NCBI GenBank assembly: GCA_944358565.1
Contig: CALVRK010000063.1
Location: 1-6,347, forward strand
DNA from: an uncultured Bacilli bacterium
GTDB lineage: Bacteria; Bacillota_I; Bacilli_A; RF39; UBA660
Length of the DNA stretch: 6,347 nucleotides
Direction: 5' to 3'
In this document: piece after piece, positions 1 to 4,944 of the stretch
Layout: each line of letters starts with the position of its first letter
Position numbering within the stretch: position 1 is the stretch's first letter
Translations under genes and position numbers: made by a program
The notes under the pieces: generated by a model
Database searches by the model: none
What the model was told of the DNA's origin: nothing
Seen by the model: only the letters and a program-made list of their open reading frames with translations

Positions 1-47
1 CCTTAGGTTTCTGTGAAGTAGAAAAAGCTTACCGTGAGGTAAGCTAA
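1..47 (+). CDS. C-terminal end of an unidentified gene (partial)
   Basis: The third frame is open from the window edge to TAA at 45-47 and reads LGFCEVEKAYREVS. This looks like an ordinary soluble C-terminus, with mixed charge and no low complexity. It sits just before an intrinsic terminator, which fits the end of a transcription unit. In Bacilli the genes before the U32 pair are often mltG or the tRNA methyltransferase trmR (yrrM), but these 14 residues do not let me assign either. The codons also contain a perfect 7-bp stem with a GTGA loop (27-44), so the stretch could instead be the 3' end of a structured RNA. The reading frame is too short to be certain. Confidence 0.35.
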   Translation, partial: LGFCEVEKAYREVS

Positions 48-80
48 TGTCAAAATTTATTTTGGCATTTTGTTCTTTGT
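46..80 (+). terminator. Intrinsic terminator of the upstream unit
   Basis: The arms ATGTCAAAA (47-55) and TTTTGGCAT (60-68) pair with one G-U around the loop TTTA, and A46-T69 extends the stem to 10 bp. A T-rich tail (TTTTGTTCTTTGTT) follows. It begins within the stop codon of the partial upstream gene. The stem is AT-rich, so efficiency may be moderate. Confidence 0.6.
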
Positions 81-92
81 TAAAATACTAAG

Positions 93-121
93 TGGAAAAA
101 AAAAACTTTTTCTGATATAAT
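93..121 (+). promoter_or_regulatory. Sigma-A promoter of the U32 gene pair
   Basis: A perfect -10 TATAAT (116-121) is preceded by TG in the extended -10 position (TGATATAAT, 113-121). The -35 candidate TGGAAA (93-98, 4 of 6) lies 17 bp upstream. The spacer holds a run of ten A (96-105). Transcription should start near 128, giving a leader of about 17 nt that is little more than the ribosome site. Confidence 0.75.
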
Positions 122-144
122 CTTTTATTGATTGGAGGCAGAGT

Positions 145-948
145 ATGAGTAAAATTGCCGCAGTAATTAATAATTTAGATGAGGCTAAAAATATAAAAGA
201 CTATGTTGACGCCTACCTTGTACCTTTAACAGATTTAAGTATCAATTATACTAACACTTTTTCTTTAAAGGAAATTGAAACAATAATAAAATTAGATAAA
301 GAGGTTTTTGCTATTATTAATAAAAATATTCATAATAATGAATTAACCTTATTAGAAAAAAATTTAAAAGAGATAGAAAAATTAAATATAAATGGCATTA
401 TCTTTTATGATGTAGCTTTGGTTAATCTAAAAAACAAGCTTAACTTAAAAACACCATTAGTTTGGAATCAGGAGCACCTATCCACTAACTATGGAACTGT
501 TAATTATTGGTATAATAAAGGTGTCAAATATGCCTATCTTTCATCAGAACTTACTAAAAGAGAAATCGATGAAATTAAAAATAATACCAAAGCTAAACTA
601 TTTGTAAATGTTTTTGGATACATTCCAATGTTTACTTCTAAAAGACATCTTGTCAAAAACTATTTAGATACTTTTAATCTAAATAGTAATAATAAAAATA
701 CCATTAGAAAAGAAGGGAAAATTTATCCAATTAATGATACTAATTTAGGAACTACAGTTTATTCCGATTATATTTTGAATGCCGTTGATATTGATTTTAG
801 TAATATTGATTATTTAGTTTTTAATAGTAATCTTATCGATGAAAATGATTTTCAAAATGTTTTAAAAAATTATCAAAACCATAAAGACAATAATTTTCCG
901 AAGGAAACAGGATTTCTTTATAGAGAAACAATATATAAGGTGAAGTAA
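145..948 (+). CDS. trhP1: Short U32-family protein, YrrN/TrhP1-like
   Basis: This is a 267-residue U32-family (collagenase-like 'peptidase U32') protein of the shorter type that precedes the full-length U32 gene in Bacilli. In B. subtilis the pair is yrrN-yrrO, now tied to prephenate-dependent formation of 5-hydroxyuridine at the tRNA wobble position rather than to proteolysis. The family match rests on GYIPMFTSKRHLVKNYL (158-174), the ending ETGFLYRETIYKVK (254-267), and the gene order. The protein has no cysteine at all, so it cannot carry the Fe-S cluster of its neighbour and probably acts as a partner subunit (inference). Start: ATG 145 has TTGGAGG 6 nt upstream and the promoter fits it. 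The stop is followed 1 bp later by the next gene, so the two are co-transcribed and probably translationally coupled. The symbol is by analogy. Confidence 0.82.
   Translation: MSKIAAVINNLDEAKNIKDYVDAYLVPLTDLSINYTNTFSLKEIETIIKLDKEVFAIINKNIHNNELTLLEKNLKEIEKLNINGIIFYDVALVNLKNKLNLKTPLVWNQEHLSTNYGTVNYWYNKGVKYAYLSSELTKREIDEIKNNTKAKLFVNVFGYIPMFTSKRHLVKNYLDTFNLNSNNKNTIRKEGKIYPINDTNLGTTVYSDYILNAVDIDFSNIDYLVFNSNLIDENDFQNVLKNYQNHKDNNFPKETGFLYRETIYKVK
659..687 (+). repeat. Perfect 11-bp inverted repeat inside the short U32 gene
   Basis: ACTATTTAGAT (659-669) and its exact reverse complement ATCTAAATAGT (677-687) flank the 7-nt spacer ACTTTTA. It lies in codons about 172-181 (NYLDTFNLNS), right after the conserved SKRHLVKNYL segment and before a poorly conserved Asn/Lys-rich stretch. 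In mRNA it would be an 11-bp AU-rich hairpin. No T-run follows, so it is not a terminator. Confidence 0.7.
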
Positions 949-949
949 T

Positions 950-2131
950 ATGAAAAAACCAGAGTTATTAGCCCCAGCCGGCGATTTAGAAAGATTAAAA
1001 ATAGCTTTTATTTATGGTGCCGATGCGGTTTATATCGGTGGTGCTTTTAATTTAAGAGCTAATGCGGACAATTTTAAATTAGACGAAATTAAAGAAGGTA
1101 CCCAATATGCCCATAAATTAAATAAAAAAGTTTACGTTACTGTAAACATTGCTATGCATAATAAAGAATTAGAAAAAGTAAAAGATTATTTAATTAGTTT
1201 AGATAAAATAGGTGTTGATGCTATTATTGTCAGTGATCCAGCAATTATTGAATTAGCTAAGCAGACAAATCTTGAAATTCATTTATCAACCCAAGCTTCT
1301 ACTTTAAATAAAGAGGCTATAGAATTTTGGAAAAATGAAGGTGTAACGCGAATTGTTTTAGCTAGAGAATGCACTAAGGAAGATATAATTGATATCAAAG
1401 AAAATAATGATATTGAATTAGAAGTATTCATCCATGGTGCCATGTGCGCTTCCTATAGTGGAAGGTGCGTTCTTTCAAATTTTCTAACAAATAGAGACTC
1501 AAATAGAGGAGGATGTAGCCAAATATGTCGTTGGGATTTTGATTTATATGATGAAAACAACCATTTAAAAGGTGAAAAACCATTTACTTTTTGTACAAAA
1601 GATTTATCGATGGCTAAGTATATTCCAAAGTTAGTTGATATGAAAGTTGACAGCTTAAAAATCGAAGGCCGTATGCGCTCTATTTATTATATTGCTACAA
1701 TTGTCAAAGTTTATAGAACTTTAATTGATGATTATTGTCACAATCCAAAACAATATGAATATAATTTAAAGTATGAGGGAATATTAAGAAGGGTAGCTAA
1801 CCGTGATTCCATCACCCAATTTTTTGATGGCAATTTTGGTAAAGAAGTCCAGTACTATAATGGAAGACAAGAAATAACTAATCAAGATTTTTTGGGATTA
1901 GTATTAGAATATGATGATAACACTAATTTAGCTAAGTTGCAGCAAAGAAATTATTTTAAAAAGGGTGATAAAGTCGAAATCTTTGGCCCTGATAAAGATT
2001 TTGAATTTACCATTGAAGAAATATATGATGAAGATAAAAATCCTATTGATATTGTAAGACATCCTAAACAAATAGTTTACCTAAAAGTGCCTAAAAAAGT
2101 AAGTTTAAATGACATGATGAAAATATGTTGA
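950..2131 (+). CDS. trhP2: U32-family tRNA wobble-uridine hydroxylase, YrrO/TrhP2-like
   Basis: A 393-residue full-length U32 protein. The start is MKKPELLAPAGDLERLKIAF with GADAVYIGG (residues 23-31), followed by the STQAS...N segment (113-120) and VLARE (136-140). The signature block IHGAMCASYSGRC...GGCSQICRW supplies four cysteines: C166, C173, C189 and C193. These match the [4Fe-4S] ligands of E. coli TrhP (YegQ). SLKIEGRMRS (235-244) and the ending DMMKIC are also family-typical. Expected role: hydroxylation of tRNA U34 to ho5U using prephenate, together with the short U32 protein just upstream. ATG 950 has AAGGTGA 6 nt before it, inside the last codons of that gene. The TGA stop (2129-2131) lies within the -35 box of the greA promoter. 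The udk gene that often follows yrrO in Bacilli is absent. Family assignment is firm; the exact tRNA role is by homology. Confidence 0.93.
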   Translation: MKKPELLAPAGDLERLKIAFIYGADAVYIGGAFNLRANADNFKLDEIKEGTQYAHKLNKKVYVTVNIAMHNKELEKVKDYLISLDKIGVDAIIVSDPAIIELAKQTNLEIHLSTQASTLNKEAIEFWKNEGVTRIVLARECTKEDIIDIKENNDIELEVFIHGAMCASYSGRCVLSNFLTNRDSNRGGCSQICRWDFDLYDENNHLKGEKPFTFCTKDLSMAKYIPKLVDMKVDSLKIEGRMRSIYYIATIVKVYRTLIDDYCHNPKQYEYNLKYEGILRRVANRDSITQFFDGNFGKEVQYYNGRQEITNQDFLGLVLEYDDNTNLAKLQQRNYFKKGDKVEIFGPDKDFEFTIEEIYDEDKNPIDIVRHPKQIVYLKVPKKVSLNDMMKIC

Positions 2132-2156
2132 CAAAGCATAAAATATGTAGTAATAT
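2128..2156 (+). promoter_or_regulatory. greA promoter overlapping the trhP2 stop codon
   Basis: A perfect -35 TTGACA (2128-2133) is followed after exactly 17 bp by -10 TAATAT (2151-2156, 4 of 6). The predicted start is near 2163. The trhP2 stop TGA (2129-2131) lies inside the -35 hexamer. AAAATATGT occurs at 2120-2128 and again at 2140-2148, exactly 20 bp apart. A palindrome also covers the -10 box (listed separately). Confidence 0.72.
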
Positions 2157-2162
2157 TTTATG
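2137..2162. promoter_or_regulatory. Palindrome over the greA -10 box, candidate operator
   Basis: CATAAAATAT (2137-2146) and its perfect reverse complement ATATTTTATG (2153-2162) flank the 6-bp centre GTAGTA. The repeat occupies half of the promoter spacer and the whole -10 box and ends at the predicted transcription start. It would therefore not be transcribed from this promoter and is better read as a DNA-binding site than an RNA hairpin. No T-run follows, so it is not a trhP2 terminator. The AT-richness makes chance possible. Confidence 0.45.
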
Positions 2163-2191
2163 GAGTAAATAGAAAACCGAGGTGAAAAACA

Positions 2192-2662
2192 ATGACAAAT
2201 ACAGATGAAGTTTACGTAACTGAACAAGGCTTAGAAGATATGAAAAAAGAATTAGAATATCTTAAAATGGAGAAAAGACCAGCAGTTATTGAAGCTTTAA
2301 AAGAAGCTAGAGCCTTAGGCGATCTAAGTGAGAATGCTGAGTATGATGCTGCTAGGAATGAACAATCAGAAACTGAAAATCGTATAGCACTCCTTGAAAA
2401 ACAAATTGAAAAAGCAATCGTTATTAAAAACGTTAAAACCGATAAAGTTTCAGTTGGTAACACTGTTGAATTAGAATATGTTGGCGACGATGACACAGAT
2501 ACTTATACTATCGTTGGCGTTAAAGAAGCCGATCCATTTGCTAACAAGATCTCTAACGAATCACCAATTGCTAAAGCAATAATGGGGGCTAAAGTTGGAG
2601 ACGTCGCTACTGTTACTAGTCCAAATGGTGAATATCAAGTTAAAATTGTTGCTATAAGCTAA
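2192..2662 (+). CDS. greA: Transcription elongation factor GreA
   Basis: GreA binds in the secondary channel of RNA polymerase and stimulates cleavage of the 3' end of backtracked transcripts, so stalled elongation complexes can resume. The length of 156 residues is normal. Residues 1-80 form the N-terminal antiparallel coiled coil. It carries the hallmark GDLSENAEYDAARNEQS (43-59), including acidic tip residues D44 and E47, which correspond to D41 and E44 of E. coli GreA. The C-terminal FKBP-like domain is shown by DPFANKISNESPIAKAIMGAKVGD (from residue 114). ATG 2192 has GAGGTGA 6 nt upstream. It has its own promoter, which begins at the stop of trhP2, and its own terminator, so it seems to be monocistronic with possible read-through from the U32 genes. 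Confidence 0.97.
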   Translation: MTNTDEVYVTEQGLEDMKKELEYLKMEKRPAVIEALKEARALGDLSENAEYDAARNEQSETENRIALLEKQIEKAIVIKNVKTDKVSVGNTVELEYVGDDDTDTYTIVGVKEADPFANKISNESPIAKAIMGAKVGDVATVTSPNGEYQVKIVAIS

Positions 2663-2686
2663 GGACATAAAAGTCCTTTTTATTTT
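2661..2686 (+). terminator. Intrinsic terminator of greA
   Basis: AAGGAC (2661-2666) pairs perfectly with GTCCTT (2673-2678) around the 6-nt loop ATAAAA, and the run TTTTTATTTT follows. The stem starts in the greA stop codon (TAA, 2660-2662). It is only 6 bp but has a good U-tract. Confidence 0.72.
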
Positions 2687-2768
2687 ATAAAAAATTTTTC
2701 ATCTATATACATCATAACATAAAATTAACTTTTTTCAATTAGTTGTCAAAATCATAAAATAATTTTTC

Positions 2769-2797
2769 TTGACTTCTCACTATATTACCTTTACAAT
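2769..2797 (+). promoter_or_regulatory. Sigma-A promoter of rny
   Basis: -35 TTGACT (2769-2774, 5 of 6), a 17-bp spacer, and -10 TACAAT (2792-2797, 5 of 6). The start is predicted at about 2804, giving a leader of about 31 nt. The -35 box also forms an inverted repeat with GTCAA at 2745-2749 (TTGAC at 2769-2773), which could be incidental. The preceding 2687-2768 is AT-rich and shows nothing else I can support. Confidence 0.8.
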
Positions 2798-2804
2798 AGA
2801 ATTA

Positions 2805-2818
2805 GGGAAAAGGTTCCC
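2805..2818 (+). promoter_or_regulatory. Small hairpin at the predicted 5' end of rny mRNA
   Basis: GGGAA (2805-2809) pairs with TTCCC (2814-2818) around AAGG. With the start predicted at 2804 the hairpin leaves essentially no single-stranded 5' nucleotides. The rny ribosome site GGAGG (2823-2827) lies just downstream and stays free. Such 5' stems are known to protect mRNAs from 5'-end-dependent decay (the E. coli ompA leader is an example). A role here is inference. Confidence 0.45.
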
Positions 2819-2834
2819 ATATGGAGGTTAAAAT

Positions 2835-4388
2835 ATGAATAATATTGTTTTCTCCATATTGCTGATCTTAATTGGTCTTTTTGTTGGTATTATCTTTATG
2901 ATAATTTTAAATTCTATTAAATTAATGAATGCTTCCAAAAAAGTACAAAACCTACTTGATAATGCAAAAAAGGAAGCTGATAAATTAAAACGCGATAGCA
3001 TTTTAGAAGCTAAAGAAGAAAATCATAGATTAAAAGTTGAATTAGATAAAGAAACAAAAGAAAAAAAACAAGAAATTAAAGACTCCGAAGAGCGTCTTTT
3101 AGCCCGGGAAGAGAGTATGGATCGTCGCGATCAAACTCTTCAAAATAGAGAGCAAATGCTAGAAGACAAAGAACAAGGTTTGATACTTAAGCAAAAAGAA
3201 ATTCAAGAAAAGCAAATGGAGTTAGAAGAAACAAAAGAAGAACAATTAAAACTGCTTGAAAAAATAGCCGGCTATACTAAGAAACAAGCTAGAGAATTAA
3301 TTATGAAAAAAGTTGAAGATATGATGAATTTAGAAATAACTTCATATATCAAAGATCGTGAAGCTGAAGCTAAACTACAAGCTGATAAAAGTTCTAAAGA
3401 AATGTTAGTTAGTACCATGCAAAGATATGCCGCCGATATTGCTGGTGAACAAACAGTTACGGTTGTAACTTTGCCAAATGATGAAATGAAAGGGCGTATT
3501 ATCGGAAGAGAAGGTAGGAACATTAGGACTATCGAGGCTGTCACAGGAGTTGATTTAATTATTGATGATACTCCAGAAGCATTAGTTCTATCAAGTTTTG
3601 ATCCTTATAGAAGAGAAATCGCTAGACTTACTCTAGAAACACTAATTAAAGATGGAAGAATTCATCCGAGCCGAATTGAAGAAGTTTATGATAAAACTGT
3701 TAAAGAAATGAAAGCTAATTTGATTGAAATTGGTAATAATGCTTTATTTGAACTAGGTATAACTAAAATGGATCCCGAATTAGTAGAAACAATTGGTAAA
3801 TTGCACTTCAGAACCAGTTATGGTCAAAATGCTTTAAAACACTCCTTAGAAGTGGCAAACTTAGCTGGACTTTTAGCTGGTGAATTAGGGGAAAATATAA
3901 CTTTAGCTAAAAGAGCTGGACTATTACACGATATTGGTAAAGCTATCGACCACGAAGTAGAAGGTAGCCATGTTGAATTAGGAGCTAATCTAGCTAAAAA
4001 ATATGGTGAAAATGAAATTGTTATTAATGCTATTGAGTCACACCACGGTGATACTGAACCAACTAGTATTATTAGTACTATTGTGGCCATTGCTGATACT
4101 ATTTCAGCTTCACGTCCAGGAGCTCGTAATGATTCATTAGAAAATTATATTAAGAGATTAACTGAGCTAGAACAAATTGGTAATGAAGTTGAGGGCGTTG
4201 AAAAAGCTTATGCTGTACAAGCTGGTAGAGAACTTAGAGTCATTGTTAAACCAGAAGAAATTGATGACTTAGAAAGTCATAAAGTAGCTCGTAATATTAA
4301 AAACAAAATTGAAGAAAACTTACAATATCCAGGTACAATCAAAGTTGTGGTTGTAAGAGAAACTAGAGTAACTGAAGAGGCTAAGTAA
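2835..4388 (+). CDS. rny: Ribonuclease Y
   Basis: RNase Y is the membrane-anchored endoribonuclease that starts bulk mRNA decay in many Firmicutes, and also matures some RNAs. At 517 residues it matches the usual length (about 520). Domains in order: an N-terminal transmembrane helix (about 4-26); a long charged coiled coil (about 32-195, rich in K/E/Q); a KH RNA-binding domain (about 205-270) with GRIIGREGRN at 220-229; then an HD domain (about 330-425) with H336, the H365-D366 pair in LLHDIGK, H403/H404 and D421 as metal-site residues; and the family C-terminus ending QYPGTIKVVVVRETR. ATG 2835 has TGGAGGT 7 nt upstream. An out-of-frame ATG at 2821 gives only five codons. It is monocistronic, with its own promoter and terminator. 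In B. subtilis rny follows recA; here it follows greA. Confidence 0.98.
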   Translation: MNNIVFSILLILIGLFVGIIFMIILNSIKLMNASKKVQNLLDNAKKEADKLKRDSILEAKEENHRLKVELDKETKEKKQEIKDSEERLLAREESMDRRDQTLQNREQMLEDKEQGLILKQKEIQEKQMELEETKEEQLKLLEKIAGYTKKQARELIMKKVEDMMNLEITSYIKDREAEAKLQADKSSKEMLVSTMQRYAADIAGEQTVTVVTLPNDEMKGRIIGREGRNIRTIEAVTGVDLIIDDTPEALVLSSFDPYRREIARLTLETLIKDGRIHPSRIEEVYDKTVKEMKANLIEIGNNALFELGITKMDPELVETIGKLHFRTSYGQNALKHSLEVANLAGLLAGELGENITLAKRAGLLHDIGKAIDHEVEGSHVELGANLAKKYGENEIVINAIESHHGDTEPTSIISTIVAIADTISASRPGARNDSLENYIKRLTELEQIGNEVEGVEKAYAVQAGRELRVIVKPEEIDDLESHKVARNIKNKIEENLQYPGTIKVVVVRETRVTEEAK

Positions 4389-4403
4389 GCTTCTTTTTTC
4401 TTT
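4374..4403 (+). terminator. Intrinsic terminator of rny, built from its last codons
   Basis: GAAGAGGCT (4374-4382) pairs with AGCTTCTTT (4388-4396) around AAGTA, forming 9 bp with two G-U pairs. The run TTTTTTCTTT follows. The left arm encodes the last EEA of RNase Y and the loop covers most of the stop codon (4386-4388). It has no T-run on the - strand, so it would not terminate the convergent operon. Confidence 0.7.
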
Positions 4404-4440
4404 ACACTTTTTGCAAAATATGGCAGTCTTTGGAGAATAT
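4399..4440 (+). repeat. Imperfect direct repeat, copy A
   Basis: TCTTTACA (4399-4406) and TCTTTGGAGAATA (4427-4439) recur in the same order and orientation about 118 bp further on (copy B), with a variable AT-rich middle (AAAA and TG shared). It begins right after the rny terminator. No ORF covers it. Function unknown. Confidence 0.5.
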
Positions 4441-4516
4441 AGTATATAAAGTAAATAAATAAAAAAACAAAACTATAAAAATGAATTAAACTAAGTAATA
4501 TTATTAAAACTCTTTA

Positions 4517-4556
4517 TCTTTACATATTGTCGAAAAATTGAAATCTTTGAAGAATA
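4517..4556 (+). repeat. Imperfect direct repeat, copy B
   Basis: TCTTTACA (4517-4524) and TCTTTGAAGAATA (4544-4556) match copy A with one mismatch in the second block. The middle contains TGTCGAA (4528-4534), identical to the Spo0A-box consensus, but copy A has no counterpart. It ends 4 bp before the stop codon of the - strand membrane protein gene. The rest of the gap (4441-4516) is A-rich and I see nothing else in it, including no clear terminator for the - strand operon. Confidence 0.5.
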
Positions 4557-4560
4557 ATAC

Positions 4561-4944
4561 CTAAATCGTTGGATTTTCGTTCGATATGATATTATACCCA
4601 GATTTTATTCCAATATAAAGTAAGATAGCTGCCACCATTAAATTTAATGCACTCGCGCCTATTTGTAAATCCGCAAACTCATCTTTTAGATGATACTTCT
4701 CTTTAACACGCTTATCTCGAATATTAATATAAATAAAAATCACTGCCACCACAAACATAATAGTTCTATTTAAAATTAAAATATCAAAACTTTCTTTTTC
4801 GCTATATATTGGTGTTTTTTTCTCAAGTTCTAACAAAAAATTATAAGATAAGCTAATTGATATAATAGTTGTAAAAAGTAAGATAATAGATAATACTATT
4901 TGAAGTTCAATAAGCTCTGATTCTTCTAAATCGTAATTAGTCAT
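4561..4944 (-). CDS. Small three-helix membrane protein of unknown function
   Basis: 127 residues; I cannot assign a family. Three hydrophobic segments lie at about 13-34, 60-76 and 93-113, joined by a charged loop (about 39-56) and a Lys/Asp-rich loop (76-90). A short motif occurs twice: ELIELQIVLS (10-19) before helix 1 and EFADLQIGAS (89-98) before helix 3. It fits E-[LF]-x-[ED]-L-Q-I-x-x-S and suggests an internal duplication. There is no signal peptide, lipobox or cysteine. Its ATG overlaps the TGA of the deacetylase gene (ATGA, 4944-4941), and AAGGGA (4956-4951) gives a ribosome site 6 nt upstream. It is therefore the second gene of an envelope operon and likely translationally coupled. 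A role in supporting or regulating wall modification is inferred only from that context. Confidence 0.8.
   Translation of the reverse strand: MTNYDLEESELIELQIVLSIILLFTTIISISLSYNFLLELEKKTPIYSEKESFDILILNRTIMFVVAVIFIYINIRDKRVKEKYHLKDEFADLQIGASALNLMVAAILLYIGIKSGYNIISNENPTI

Noticed and set aside
2212..2496. 94-codon open frame on the - strand opposite greA
   Set aside because: It is Ser/Phe-rich, lies wholly inside greA, and mirrors its coiled-coil codons; no ribosome site or homology.
2743..2760. Second promoter upstream of rny (TTGTCA with TAAAAT)
   Set aside because: The spacer is only 6 bp; the TTGACT-17-TACAAT promoter just downstream is far better.
2821..2838. Five-codon ORF (MEVKI) ending in TGA that overlaps the rny ATG
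   Set aside because: Its AAAAGG ribosome site would be in the 5' hairpin, and the ATG arises from the strong TGGAGG site of rny.
3272..3544. 90-codon open frame on the - strand opposite rny
   Set aside because: It is antisense to the coiled coil and KH domain of a certain gene and has no supporting signal.
3824..4090. 88-codon open frame on the - strand opposite the RNase Y HD domain
   Set aside because: Antisense shadow of a conserved domain with no start signals.
4528..4534. Spo0A box TGTCGAA
   Set aside because: It is a single 7-bp match in a convergent gap with no promoter nearby and is missing from the other repeat copy. Not enough to call a site.
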